Below, piece after piece: positions 7,800 through 16,603 of a stretch of 43,477 nucleotides of DNA. Origin of the DNA: an uncultured Bacteroidales bacterium. GTDB taxonomy: Bacteria > Bacteroidota > Bacteroidia > Bacteroidales > UBA932. Where the stretch lies: contig CAMKAJ010000021.1 of NCBI GenBank assembly GCA_946410455.1, positions 1-43,477 of the forward strand. Direction: 5' to 3'. Within the stretch, counting starts at the first letter, position 1; every line of letters starts with the position of its first letter. The notes under the pieces were generated by a model. That model was not told the origin of the DNA, did no database searches, and worked only from the letters and a program-made list of their open reading frames with translations. A program made the translations under genes and the position numbers.

Positions 7800-7807
7800 T
7801 ATCTTCG
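7800..7807 (+). promoter_or_regulatory. Near-consensus -7 box directly before the flippase gene
   Basis: TATCTTCG matches TAnnTTTG at seven of eight informative positions and ends only 7 nt before the ATG at 7815, which predicts a leaderless or nearly leaderless mRNA. Confidence 0.45.
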
Positions 7808-7814
7808 CAAGGTA

Positions 7815-10256
7815 ATGCCACAGATTTCGGAAAATAGCCGCCGAATAGCGAAGAACAGCATCCTCTTGTATTTCAGGATGCTGTTACTTATGTTTATCGG
7901 CCTCTTTACCTCCCGCGTGGTGCTGAACGCCCTCGGTGTAGAAGACTACGGCGTGTATGGAGCAGTTGGGGGCCTGGTGATGATGTTCACCGTAATCACC
8001 AATTCCGTATCCCAATCCATCAGCCGCTTTATCACCTGGCACCTCGGTGCCGGCGTTCCGTTCCGGGGAAGCTCCCCCCAGCCTCCTGAAAACTTGGGGA
8101 AAAGTCGTCTGGGGGGAGCTTCCCCGTCTCTGCCCGCCGGCACCGAAGTAGAGATAGAAACGACCTCCGGCACCCTTCACCGGGTATTCTCCACGGCGGT
8201 AATACTCCAGCTGTTTTTCTGCGCCCTCCTTCTTGTCCTCACCGAGACTCTGGGCATCTGGTGGCTGGAGACCAAAATGAACATCCCCCCGGGCCGCATG
8301 ACAGCAGCCCGCTGGGTACTCCAATGCTCCATGGGTGTACTGATGGTAAACCTTCTCAGTGTTCCCTTCAACGCCACCATCATATCCCACGAGCGGATGG
8401 ACCTCTTTGCATGGATAAGCATAGCAGAAGCCATACTCAAACTCAGCGTCGCCATACTCATAGCCCAAGCAGCAAGCGACAAACTGATACTCTACGCCAT
8501 ACTCATGCTGGGCGTTGCAATCATCGTCAGACTGGCCTACGGCATCACCTGTCACCGCCTCTTCCCGGAAACCCGAGGGCGCGCCGTCCTGGACCGCAAG
8601 ATTCTGGGGCAGATGGGCTCCTTTGCCGGATGGAATGTGCTGGGTGGCGGAACGTATATAGTCAACACTCAGGGAATCAACCAGTTGGCAAACATATTCT
8701 TTGGGGTTGCTGTAAATGGGGCGAGGCTGGTAGCGCAGCAAGTAGAGAACATACTCAAGCAATTCGTTACCAACCTCCTCACCGCACTCAATCCCCAGAT
8801 TACCAAATCATACGCTGGCGGCAAGCGTGACTACAGCTTCACTCTCACCGGCAAGGGCGTAAAATACAGCGGTCTCATTCTGCTCGCCCTGTGTATCCCC
8901 TTCATGCTGGAGGCACCGGAGCTGCTCCGTCTCTGGCTCAAAGACGTACCCCGCTTCGCAATTATCTTCACTCGCCTCACCCTGATTTGCCTCACCGTTG
9001 ACCTGCTGCTCAATCCGCTCGTTACCCTCATTCAGGCAGAAGGGCGCATAAAGAGCTACTACATAGTGAGTTCTGTAGTTGCGCTCAGCGCTTTTGCCGC
9101 ATCCTGGATTGCCTTTAAGGCCGGCGCACCTGCGTACGTCTCGTATATCTTCTTCGCGGCGGCCTACCTGCTGGTGGATATTACAAGAATCATTTACGTA
9201 CAGCGCCTTACCGGATACAAGACCTCGCAGCTATTCGACGATGCGCTCGGCCCTGTGTTAACCGTAGCTTTACTCGGCTCGGCCGTCCCGGTGCTGCTGC
9301 ACTTTGTGATCCCCGGTGCCCTATGGCGCCCTGTGGCGGTGCTTGCGGCCACAGCGCTATGCCTTCCGCCTGTAATCTGGTCGGCAGCCCTCACCGGGGG
9401 CGAAAGAGAGTTCGTGCTTCGTAAGATCGGTCGATTCTTACCCGACTCAATCTACCTGCGCATGAAATACAGAGCCGTAATGGGCACGCGGCTACACCTC
9501 TGCCGCCCGCGCCGTTTCACCGAAAAGCTGCAATGGCTCAAGCTGCATGACCGTAACTCCCTCTATCACACAATGGTAGATAAGGCAGAAGTAAAGCGTC
9601 TCGTGGCCGGGAAGATAGGGGAGGAGCATGTTATACCTACGCTCGGAGTGTGGGAGAGCCCGGAGCAGATTGATTGGGATTCTCTGCCCGCGCAGTTCGT
9701 GCTCAAATGTACCCACGACAGTGGCAGCACCATAATCTGCAAAGACAATACGTCCTTAGATCGCAGCGATGCCTGCGCCAGTATCTCGGAGGCGCTCTCG
9801 CACAATTACTGGAAGCGCGACCGCGAGTGGGCTTACAAGGGCTTGCAGCCGCGAATAATCGCTGAACCCTATATTGGAGCAGGGCTCAAGGACTACAAGA
9901 TTTTCTGCTTCGGCGGTGTACCGCAGTTCCTCTTTGTGGCGAGCGACCGCGATAACCCTGACGAGGAGACCAAGTTCGATTTCTTCACTCCGGAGTGGGA
10001 GCACATGCCGCTGCAGAACGGTCATCCCAATGCCACCGTGCCACCGCAAAAGCCTGATTGCCTGGAAGATATGCTCGCGCTCGCAGCGTGTCTGTCGCAG
10101 GGCATTCCGCAGGTGCGCATAGATTTCTACGCTCCAGGCGATGGCCGCATTCTCTTCGGGGAATATACTTTCTATCATTGGAGCGGCTTCGTGCCCTTCG
10201 AGCCCGAGTCGGAGGACCTTCGTCTGGGAGAACTGCTAAAACTGCCGCGCAAATGA
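7815..10256 (+). CDS. Polysaccharide flippase (MATE/Wzx-like) fused to TupA-like ATP-grasp domain
   Basis: 813 residues with two parts. Residues 1 to about 530 are a multi-spanning membrane protein of the polysaccharide exporter (Wzx/MOP) type: RMLLLMFIGLFTSRVVLNALGVEDYG and SISRFITW at the N-terminus, then repeated hydrophobic helices. Residues about 535-813 are a TupA-like ATP-grasp domain: RFTEKLQWLKLHDRN, a TMVDKAEVKRLV segment, FVLKCTHDSGSTIICKD, a DYKIFCFGGVPQFLFVASDR segment, and RIDFYAPGDGRILFGEYTFYHWSGF. Each part is normally a separate protein in surface-glycan clusters; the join is unbroken in this sequence. The protein probably flips and modifies, or is coupled to modification of, a lipid-linked glycan. 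Residues 84-104 are encoded by a 63-bp palindrome that looks like an insertion. It overlaps the next gene by ATGA. Confidence 0.85.
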   Translation: MPQISENSRRIAKNSILLYFRMLLLMFIGLFTSRVVLNALGVEDYGVYGAVGGLVMMFTVITNSVSQSISRFITWHLGAGVPFRGSSPQPPENLGKSRLGGASPSLPAGTEVEIETTSGTLHRVFSTAVILQLFFCALLLVLTETLGIWWLETKMNIPPGRMTAARWVLQCSMGVLMVNLLSVPFNATIISHERMDLFAWISIAEAILKLSVAILIAQAASDKLILYAILMLGVAIIVRLAYGITCHRLFPETRGRAVLDRKILGQMGSFAGWNVLGGGTYIVNTQGINQLANIFFGVAVNGARLVAQQVENILKQFVTNLLTALNPQITKSYAGGKRDYSFTLTGKGVKYSGLILLALCIPFMLEAPELLRLWLKDVPRFAIIFTRLTLICLTVDLLLNPLVTLIQAEGRIKSYYIVSSVVALSAFAASWIAFKAGAPAYVSYIFFAAAYLLVDITRIIYVQRLTGYKTSQLFDDALGPVLTVALLGSAVPVLLHFVIPGALWRPVAVLAATALCLPPVIWSAALTGGEREFVLRKIGRFLPDSIYLRMKYRAVMGTRLHLCRPRRFTEKLQWLKLHDRNSLYHTMVDKAEVKRLVAGKIGEEHVIPTLGVWESPEQIDWDSLPAQFVLKCTHDSGSTIICKDNTSLDRSDACASISEALSHNYWKRDREWAYKGLQPRIIAEPYIGAGLKDYKIFCFGGVPQFLFVASDRDNPDEETKFDFFTPEWEHMPLQNGHPNATVPPQKPDCLEDMLALAACLSQGIPQVRIDFYAPGDGRILFGEYTFYHWSGFVPFEPESEDLRLGELLKLPRK
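8064..8126. repeat. 63-bp palindromic insertion inside the flippase gene
   Basis: Perfect 18-bp inverted arms, CGGGGAAGCTCCCCCCAG (8064-8081) and its complement (8109-8126), flank a 27-bp centre. The length, 63 bp, is 21 codons, so the frame is kept. The encoded Gly/Pro/Ser-rich stretch lies between ITWHLGAG and GTLHRVFSTAV, where flippases normally have a short loop. Confidence 0.8.
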
Positions 10257-11077
10257 AGCAACTAGCTATATATACCTCCGTAGTCGGCGACATCGACTCC
10301 CTCATGCAGCCGCAGGTCGTAGATCCGCGCTACGATTACATCTGCTTCGTGCGTAGGGGAACGGCTGGCAGCGGGCGCAACGGAGTGTGGCAGCTTCGCG
10401 AAATTCCGGCCGATATTTCCGACCCCCGCATGCTCTCCCGCTACCCTAAGCTGCACCCCGATGAGCTGCTGCCCGGGTACCGCTGGACCCTCTGGATAGA
10501 CGGCAACATTTGCATCAAAGATGCTGCGTTCTACCAAAGGATTGACGATCTGATAGCTGCTGGCGTGCAGATGGCGGCGCCTCTGCATCCCTCGCGAGAC
10601 TGCGTTTACGACGAGGCGTATGCTGTGGTAGCTGCAGACAAGGAGAGCTACACGGCAGCCTTGCGTGTAATTAAGTTCCTGAACGCCAAGACCTTCCCAC
10701 AGCACGCAGGACTGTTCGAGAATAACATTCTGCTGCGGCGCGGCGGCGACGAGTCGCTAAGAAAGATGCACGCGCTATGGTGGAACTGCCTGCAGACGCT
10801 ATCCGGCCGCGACCAGCTCTCACTGGTTTATTGTGCCCGCGAGTGTGGAGTAACCATAGCGCCACTGCTGCCCGATGGGATGAAAACCCGCGATTGTGAT
10901 TGGCTGCTATACATCTATCACGACCGCCGTCAGCGTCGCCCCTGGCTGATCAAAAAATTCTACGACGCCCGCCGCTATATAGAAAAACGTCTCCTTCGCC
11001 GCAGATGCGACCGGCTGTCTCTTCCGGGGCCCGTGGTCGCCCGTGGCCACGTGAACGGGAGGGGCCCGCAAGCTTAG
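10253..11077 (+). CDS. DUF616 / TOD1-MUCI70-type glycosyltransferase-like protein
   Basis: 274 residues from the ATG at 10253, which overlaps the flippase stop (ATGA). Begins MKQLAIYTSVVGDIDSLMQP; YDYICFVRRG, a RYPKLHPDELLPGYRWTLWIDGN segment near residues 64-84 with the acidic DGN site, then APLHPSRDCVYDE and QHAGLFENNILLRR. These are hallmarks of DUF616, a GT-A-like family found in bacterial surface-glycan clusters and in plant TOD1/MUCI70 proteins. Donor and acceptor unknown. The frame is open upstream but that reads the flippase in another frame. The last dozen codons are very GC-rich and contain a twofold GCCCGTGG, so the C-terminal tail may be recent. Translation is probably coupled to the flippase. 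Confidence 0.85.
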   Translation: MKQLAIYTSVVGDIDSLMQPQVVDPRYDYICFVRRGTAGSGRNGVWQLREIPADISDPRMLSRYPKLHPDELLPGYRWTLWIDGNICIKDAAFYQRIDDLIAAGVQMAAPLHPSRDCVYDEAYAVVAADKESYTAALRVIKFLNAKTFPQHAGLFENNILLRRGGDESLRKMHALWWNCLQTLSGRDQLSLVYCARECGVTIAPLLPDGMKTRDCDWLLYIYHDRRQRRPWLIKKFYDARRYIEKRLLRRRCDRLSLPGPVVARGHVNGRGPQA

Positions 11078-11092
11078 CGCAGCGAAGGATTC

Positions 11093-11953
11093 TTATAATA
11101 GAAAAGCGCCGGGCTTGCGGCTCCGCCTGCGATACCGAAGCAGCTCCGGATATCGTTTGACCAGTGGCCCGATATAACGGAACGGCGCCCCGCTCAAGTG
11201 CAGGCAGCCAATGGCGACGAGCCGCAGCGGCTCCCACAACATACGCAACAAAACGCCCCACGCCGGTTTGCTCACATGAATCACGGAGGCATTACATTTC
11301 AGGAACATACGCGCCTCTGGCGAGCTCTTGCGCCGGGCCCTGTCGTGAATGGCAACCGCTGCCGGCACAACTCCGCAGCGCCAGCCGAACCAGTGTGCGC
11401 GGTCTATGTAGTTGTCGTCCTCGCCATAATGGCGGAACGCAGGTGAGAAGCCTCCGACCTTCATCAAGCAGCCCCTGCTTATCATCCAGTGCGCTGCCAT
11501 TACAAAAGGCACCTCTGCTACCTGCTCACCCTTGTGCCGTCGGATAAAGCGGCGGCAGCGCTTGGCGAACTGACGGTCCATCTTCTTGCCGCCGGCGTCG
11601 TTCTGCACCGGGCTCAATATTCCGTAAGGTCCTGAATCGAAGGCATATATCAGCTTCCCAAAAGTGTCTGGCATTACCCATGCGTCCTGGTTCAGCAGGT
11701 ACACGTACGAGTATCCTTCTTCCAGCGCCTTCTTGAAGCCGATATTGTTGGCCCCGCCGAAGCCCATGTTTGTGCTGTTGCACACCACATCTACTCCGTG
11801 GGCGCGCATCCATTCAACGCTTCCGTCCGTGGAGCCGTTGTCTATGGCTATGATATCTGCAGGCACTTCCGATGCCCGAACGGAACCAATGCAGCGCTCC
11901 AGCCACTGCATTCCGTTGAATGTGACTATGATGACGAGTATTTCAGAGTTCAT
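11093..11953 (-). CDS. Family 2 glycosyltransferase
   Basis: 286 residues from MNSEILVIIVTFNG at 11953; an in-frame ATG five codons earlier (11968) is possible but lies deeper in the upstream gene. GT2 motifs in order: IVTFNG, IDNGSTDGS near residue 41, NMGFGGANN, LLNQDAW (DxD equivalent), MISRGCLMKVGGF and YGEDDNYIDRAHWFGW with the acidic catalytic-base motif. The C-terminal part (WGVLLRMLWEPLRLVAIG) is amphipathic or membrane-associated. It follows the other minus-strand GT2 with an 11-nt overlap, so both are one transcript. It is convergent with the DUF616 gene, 15 nt away. Probably adds a sugar to surface polysaccharide; specificity unknown. Confidence 0.87.
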   Translation of the reverse strand: MNSEILVIIVTFNGMQWLERCIGSVRASEVPADIIAIDNGSTDGSVEWMRAHGVDVVCNSTNMGFGGANNIGFKKALEEGYSYVYLLNQDAWVMPDTFGKLIYAFDSGPYGILSPVQNDAGGKKMDRQFAKRCRRFIRRHKGEQVAEVPFVMAAHWMISRGCLMKVGGFSPAFRHYGEDDNYIDRAHWFGWRCGVVPAAVAIHDRARRKSSPEARMFLKCNASVIHVSKPAWGVLLRMLWEPLRLVAIGCLHLSGAPFRYIGPLVKRYPELLRYRRRSRKPGAFLL

Positions 11954-12848
11954 TGAAGAAGCGTACAAAGAGTTCTTTGGGGCTGCGCCAGGTGAATATG
12001 CTGCGGGTTATGTTGCGGTATGTAAGGTAGTCGGAGTACCGTCCCAGAAGGCGTGCCTTGATGCGCTTGGCCATCTCTGCGGGCCACACTCCGAGAGCGA
12101 GCAACAGGTAGCGCAGGGAGCTCCCGCGACTAAAGAAAATCAGGCTTCCGCGCACGGCGGCGGGCCGCACGGCAGTGGAGATGCGCGAAGCAGTAGTGCG
12201 CCATTTGTGAACCACGGCCGCCTCGGAATCGCACCACACTGTGTATCCACGCTCGCGTGCCAGGGTAGAGAGGGCAATGTCTTCCGGGGTAAAGAAGTAG
12301 CGCTCGTCAAACCATCCGAGTTCGCGGAAAATACTGGTCTTGATAAGGAAGGCTGCGCCGCTGATGTTGAAGGTGCGGAAGAGCCCCCGTCCGTTGTCTG
12401 TGGGTTCGCGCCAGCAGTGCCATTGCTGGCGTACGTAATTGAAGGGCGGATACTCGGGCCGCCCGCAGAGCTGGAGGCTGCCGTCTGCGTTGAGCAATTT
12501 GGGGGCGACGATGGCCGCATCTTCCGGAAGTCTTCCGAAGTCTGCAAGCAGCGCATCTATGGTCGGGCCTGGAAGCTCCGTGTCGTCGTTCAGTACAAAG
12601 CAATAATCACCTGCAGCCTGCCTGAGAGCCAGATTATTATTCTCCGAGAAGCCGCTTATGCCGTTGTTTACGATAAAGCGTACCCAAGGGAACTCGGCCC
12701 GTAACTCTGACAGATTGTCAGCATCAAAGCGGTATGCAACCGCTAATACCTCGTATTCTGCGCTGGTATTCTTTTTGATGCTTTGCAGGCAGGGCCGGAG
12801 ATTGTCCGGCCTGTTCATGCATACTATTATTATACTTACGACGGGCAT
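11943..12848 (-). CDS. Family 2 glycosyltransferase
   Basis: 301 residues, MPVVSIIIVCMNRPDNL at the start. GT2 features: NNGISGFSENNNLAL near residue 80, FVLNDDTELPGP (DxD-type), SGAAFLIKTSIFRELGWFDERYFF and TPEDIALSTLARERGY with the acidic pair. The C-terminus is basic, with LLLALGVWPAEMAKRIKARL, probably near the membrane. First gene of a two-gene minus-strand transcript. A consensus -7 box ends 7 nt before its ATG, back to back with the secA promoter. Acts in surface-glycan synthesis; specificity unknown. Confidence 0.87.
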   Translation of the reverse strand: MPVVSIIIVCMNRPDNLRPCLQSIKKNTSAEYEVLAVAYRFDADNLSELRAEFPWVRFIVNNGISGFSENNNLALRQAAGDYCFVLNDDTELPGPTIDALLADFGRLPEDAAIVAPKLLNADGSLQLCGRPEYPPFNYVRQQWHCWREPTDNGRGLFRTFNISGAAFLIKTSIFRELGWFDERYFFTPEDIALSTLARERGYTVWCDSEAAVVHKWRTTASRISTAVRPAAVRGSLIFFSRGSSLRYLLLALGVWPAEMAKRIKARLLGRYSDYLTYRNITRSIFTWRSPKELFVRFFNEL

Positions 12849-12855
12849 ATTTTTA

Positions 12856-12863
12856 CAAAAGTA
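12856..12863 (-). promoter_or_regulatory. -7 box for the two-GT2 transcript
   Basis: The minus strand reads TACTTTTG (TAnnTTTG) and ends 7 nt before the ATG at 12848, predicting a leaderless or nearly leaderless mRNA. Confidence 0.5.
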
Positions 12864-12875
12864 AGGAATTTTTAC

Positions 12876-12883
12876 TAAATTTG
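12876..12883 (+). promoter_or_regulatory. -7 box for secA
   Basis: TAAATTTG, a full consensus match, 27 nt before the secA ATG. It diverges from the minus-strand GT2 promoter 12 nt away, so the two transcription starts may compete for polymerase. Confidence 0.55.
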
Positions 12884-12910
12884 TCCGATTTAGAAAACTA
12901 GAAACAAATT

Positions 12911-15900
12911 ATGGCATTAGCTGATGTAATTAAGAAGATTTTCGGCTCCAAGGCAGAACGAGACTACAAGGCCGTAAAACCTATTCTTAACAAGATACTT
13001 GCAATTTACCCGGAAATAGACGCCCTGTCCAATGATGCTCTCCGTGAACACTCGGCAGCTCTGCGCGAACGCCTTCGCGCTGTAGAGGCTCCCTTCGAGG
13101 AAAGGATGGAACAAATCCGCACCGAGCTGGCCGGGGATCTCCCGATAGACGAGAAAGAGAAGCTTGCTACAGAATCCGACAAGCTCATAAAAGACGAGGA
13201 CGATGCCATCGAGGCCTGCCTCACAGAGATTCTCCCCGAGGCATTCGCCATAATGAAGAGTACAGCACGCCGCTTCAAAGAGAACGAAGTCATAGAGGTG
13301 AGCGCTACTCAGTTCGATCGCGACATTTCCGTGAACCACGACTTCGTGACGATAGAGGGCGACAAGGCTCTTTACCGCAATCACTGGCTTGCCGGTGGCA
13401 ACGACCTGGTATGGGACATGGTGCACTACGACGTACAGCTCATCGGTGGTATCGCCCTGCATCAGGGCAAAATAGCCGAGATGGCCACTGGTGAAGGTAA
13501 GACCCTCGTGGCAACCCTGCCGGTGTTCCTCAATGCTCTCGCAGGCAAGGGTGTACACGTGGTTACTGTGAACGACTACTTGTCCAAGCGAGACTCCGAG
13601 TGGATGGGCCCTCTGTACATGTTCCACGGCCTCAGCGTGGACTGCATAGACAAGCATCAGCCCAACTCCGACGCCCGCAAGCGCGCATACGACTGTGACA
13701 TTACCTTCGGTACCAACAATGAGTTCGGATTCGACTACCTGCGCGATAACATGGCGGTGGCCAAGGAAGACCTGGTGCAGCGCAAGCATCATTACGCCAT
13801 CGTGGACGAGGTTGACTCCGTGCTCATCGACGACGCCCGTACCCCTCTCATCATTTCCGGTCCGGTGCAGAAGAGCAACGACGACGATGCTCAGTACGCC
13901 GAGTACAAGCCTTACGTGGAGCGCCTCTATCAGGCCCAGCGCCAGCTCGTAAACCAGTGCCTGAACGAGGCCCGTAAGCTCATAGCAGCGGGCGACGAAC
14001 AGGAAGGCGGAAAGCTTCTGCTCCGTGCCCACAAGGGACTCCCCAAGTATCAGCCCCTTATCAAATATCTCTCCGAGCCCGGCATCAAGGTGATTCTGCA
14101 GAAGACGGAGAACTATTACATACAAGACAACGAGAAGGAGATGCCGGTTATTACCGATCCTCTGTATTTCGTTATCAACGAGCAGCTTAACTCGGTAATC
14201 AAGACCGATAAGGGAGACGCCATGCTGGCCTCGTCCGTGGGCACGGAAGACTTCTTCGTGCTGCCCGATGTGGGCGCCCGCACCGCAGAAATCATGCAGG
14301 GAGAGGGGACTGCCGCAGAAAAGCAGGCCCGCAAAGACGCCCTGATGGAAGAATTCTCTCTCAAGAGCGAGAGGGTGCACGTGGTGGAGCAGCTGCTCAA
14401 GGCATACGCCATGTTCGAGAAAGACGTGGACTACATAATCTCCGAGGATGGCAAGGTGAAGATAGTGGACGAGAGTACCGGACGTATCATGGAGGGACGC
14501 CGCTGGAGCGACGGTCTGCACCAGGCGGTAGAGGCCAAGGAGAACGTAAAGGTGGAGGCCGCAACCCAGACCTTCGCCACCATTACGCTGCAGAACTACT
14601 TCCGTATGTATCACAAGCTTGCCGGTATGACCGGTACGGCAGAGACCGAGGCTGGCGAGTTCTACAGTATATACAAGCTGGACGTGATGGTCATCCCTAC
14701 CAACCGCCCAGTTATCCGCGACGACCAGGATGACCGTATCTACAAGACCAAGAAGGCCAAGTACGCGGCTGTGATAGATCGCGTGGCCGAGCTTTCCGCC
14801 GCAGGACGCCCTGTGCTGGTGGGTACTACGGATGTAGAAACCTCTGAGCTGCTTTCCAGGATGCTGCGCCTCCGTGGTATACGTCATAACGTGCTGAATG
14901 CCAAGGAGCACGCCAGGGAGGCCGAAATCGTTGGCCAGGCCGGACAAAGCTCCTCCGTAACCATCGCCACCAACATGGCAGGACGTGGTACCGATATCAA
15001 ACTCTCCCAGGAAGTCAAGGACGCCGGCGGACTTGCCATCATAGGCACCGAGCGCCACGATTCCCGCCGAGTGGACCGTCAGCTGCGAGGCCGTGCCGGA
15101 CGTCAGGGCGACCCGGGCTCTTCTACCTTCTATATCTCGCTGGAAGACAAGCTCATGCGCCTCTTCGGCTCCGAGCGTATCGCCGGAATGGTAGACAGGA
15201 TGGGAATGGCCGACAACGAAGCCCTGGTGAGCTCTATGCTCTCCGGCGCCATAGAGAACGCGCAGAAAAAAGTTGAGGAGAACAACTTCGGAATTCGTAA
15301 GCGCCTGCTTGAATACGACGACGTGATGAACTATCAGCGCGAAGCTATTTATTCGCGCCGCCGCAATGCAATCTCCGGCGAGAAGGTAGAGATCGACCTC
15401 CAGAACATGATGGTGGATTCTGCGTCGGTGTTCGTAGATAAGAACGACGGAATGAGCTGCGAGGACTTCCGGGAGTCGCTGATGGCCCGCTATTCCATTG
15501 ACCTGGAAATTGACGAGGCCGAATACGGCAGAATCAAGAAGCAGGAGCTTGTGCGCCGCATCTGCCAGGTGATGCAGGAGACCTACAGACGCCGTATGGA
15601 CGGTCTGGATGAGAAACTGTATCCCATTATCAAGGAGGTTTACGAGAAGCAGGGTTCGATGTACCAGAACATAGCCATTCCGGTATCGGACGGACGCAAG
15701 GTCATCAATCTCTCCGTGAACCTTGAGAAGGCCTACGCCAACGAGGGTAAAGAGATTTCCAAGACGCTGAGTAAGAACATCATACTCTACCAGATAGACG
15801 AGCATTGGAAGGAGCACCTGCGAGACATGGACGACCTCAAGCAGAGTGTGCAGAATGCCGCCTACGAGCAGAAAGACCCTATTGTGGTGTACAAGCTGGA

Positions 15901-16189
15901 GAGCTACAACCTCTTCTCTGAGATGCTGGAGACTCTCAACCAAGACGTGCTGAGCTTCCTGTTCAGGGCCTTCGTACCTCTGCAGGACCGTCCCCAGCAG
16001 CCACAGAGGGCTATGCAGCGCCGCACCGACATGTCCCAGATGCAGACCCGCCGCAACGACTTGAGTACCAACGGGGAGCCCAAGTCCAATGCCCCGGTGA
16101 AGGTAGAAAAACACGTAGGCCGTAACGACCCTTGTCCTTGCGGCAGCGGCAAGAAGTACAAGAACTGCCACGGAAAAGATTTATTTTAA
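12911..16189 (+). CDS. secA: Preprotein translocase ATPase SecA
   Basis: Motor ATPase of the Sec translocon; pushes unfolded preproteins through SecYEG. 1092 residues, the long Bacteroidota form. Motifs: Walker A region MATGEGKTLVAT near residue 193, YDCDITFGTNNEFGFDYLRDNM, IVDEVDSVLIDDARTPLIISG near 297 (DEAD-like Walker B), the helicase motif TNMAGRGTDIKL near 690 and QLRGRAGRQGDPGS near 723. Extra sequence of some 50 residues (QAQRQLVNQCLNEARKLIAA and following) in the preprotein-binding region is usual for Bacteroidota. The C-terminus carries the zinc-binding SEC-C motif CPCGSGKKYKNCH for SecB or phospholipid contact. Own promoter; bactofilin follows 12 nt downstream and is probably co-transcribed. 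Confidence 0.98.
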   Translation: MALADVIKKIFGSKAERDYKAVKPILNKILAIYPEIDALSNDALREHSAALRERLRAVEAPFEERMEQIRTELAGDLPIDEKEKLATESDKLIKDEDDAIEACLTEILPEAFAIMKSTARRFKENEVIEVSATQFDRDISVNHDFVTIEGDKALYRNHWLAGGNDLVWDMVHYDVQLIGGIALHQGKIAEMATGEGKTLVATLPVFLNALAGKGVHVVTVNDYLSKRDSEWMGPLYMFHGLSVDCIDKHQPNSDARKRAYDCDITFGTNNEFGFDYLRDNMAVAKEDLVQRKHHYAIVDEVDSVLIDDARTPLIISGPVQKSNDDDAQYAEYKPYVERLYQAQRQLVNQCLNEARKLIAAGDEQEGGKLLLRAHKGLPKYQPLIKYLSEPGIKVILQKTENYYIQDNEKEMPVITDPLYFVINEQLNSVIKTDKGDAMLASSVGTEDFFVLPDVGARTAEIMQGEGTAAEKQARKDALMEEFSLKSERVHVVEQLLKAYAMFEKDVDYIISEDGKVKIVDESTGRIMEGRRWSDGLHQAVEAKENVKVEAATQTFATITLQNYFRMYHKLAGMTGTAETEAGEFYSIYKLDVMVIPTNRPVIRDDQDDRIYKTKKAKYAAVIDRVAELSAAGRPVLVGTTDVETSELLSRMLRLRGIRHNVLNAKEHAREAEIVGQAGQSSSVTIATNMAGRGTDIKLSQEVKDAGGLAIIGTERHDSRRVDRQLRGRAGRQGDPGSSTFYISLEDKLMRLFGSERIAGMVDRMGMADNEALVSSMLSGAIENAQKKVEENNFGIRKRLLEYDDVMNYQREAIYSRRRNAISGEKVEIDLQNMMVDSASVFVDKNDGMSCEDFRESLMARYSIDLEIDEAEYGRIKKQELVRRICQVMQETYRRRMDGLDEKLYPIIKEVYEKQGSMYQNIAIPVSDGRKVINLSVNLEKAYANEGKEISKTLSKNIILYQIDEHWKEHLRDMDDLKQSVQNAAYEQKDPIVVYKLESYNLFSEMLETLNQDVLSFLFRAFVPLQDRPQQPQRAMQRRTDMSQMQTRRNDLSTNGEPKSNAPVKVEKHVGRNDPCPCGSGKKYKNCHGKDLF

Positions 16190-16201
16190 CAAAACAGATA
16201 T

Positions 16202-16603
16202 ATGAGCAAATTAGCTGAAATAGCAGAAGTGAACTCGGTGAGCAGAATCTCCGAGGGTACCAGCATCGTAGGTGACATCACTTCCTCCAACGACATCCGC
16301 ATAGACGGGCGCGTAAAAGGAAAGATTACATCTGAAGGACGCATTGTGATAGGTGAGCATGCAGTCGTGGAAGGCACTCTTATGTGCGCGAATCTTGATT
16401 TGTGGGGCAAGGTAGAGGGCGAAATCTTTGTAAAGGAACTGCTCTCGCTCAAGGCCAGCGCCTCCGTTAAAGGCAATTTAAGCATGCGCAAGTTCCATGT
16501 AGAGATTGGTGCCGTGCTGGATGGCGTCTGCAAGATGATAGACGCCGAGTCTTTAGACGCCAGAATCGACTCTGCAGTATCAGAGTCGTCGCAGGTTGAA
16601 TAA
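16202..16603 (+). CDS. Bactofilin (polymer-forming cytoskeletal protein)
   Basis: 133 residues with the bactofilin right-handed beta-helix pattern: ISEGTSIVGDI, RIDGRVKGKI, RIVIGEHAVVEGTL, GKVEGEIFVKE, LKASASVKGNLSM and EIGAVLDGVCKM form regularly spaced rungs with Gly at turns. Bactofilins self-assemble into nucleotide-free filaments at the inner membrane and help organise cell-wall enzymes and cell shape. Short non-helical N- and C-terminal tails are typical. Lies 12 nt after secA on the same strand. Its 3' end overlaps the convergent zinc-ribbon gene by 24 nt. Confidence 0.9.
   Translation: MSKLAEIAEVNSVSRISEGTSIVGDITSSNDIRIDGRVKGKITSEGRIVIGEHAVVEGTLMCANLDLWGKVEGEIFVKELLSLKASASVKGNLSMRKFHVEIGAVLDGVCKMIDAESLDARIDSAVSESSQVE

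Noticed and set aside
11025..11077. GC-rich twofold GCCCGTGG and GGGCCC at the end of the DUF616 gene as a palindromic element
   Set aside because: No long complementary arms; could be a simple GC-rich tail.
12917..16171. 1084-residue open frame antisense to secA
   Set aside because: Long only because of the GC-rich codon pattern of secA; secA has all its motifs on the plus strand.
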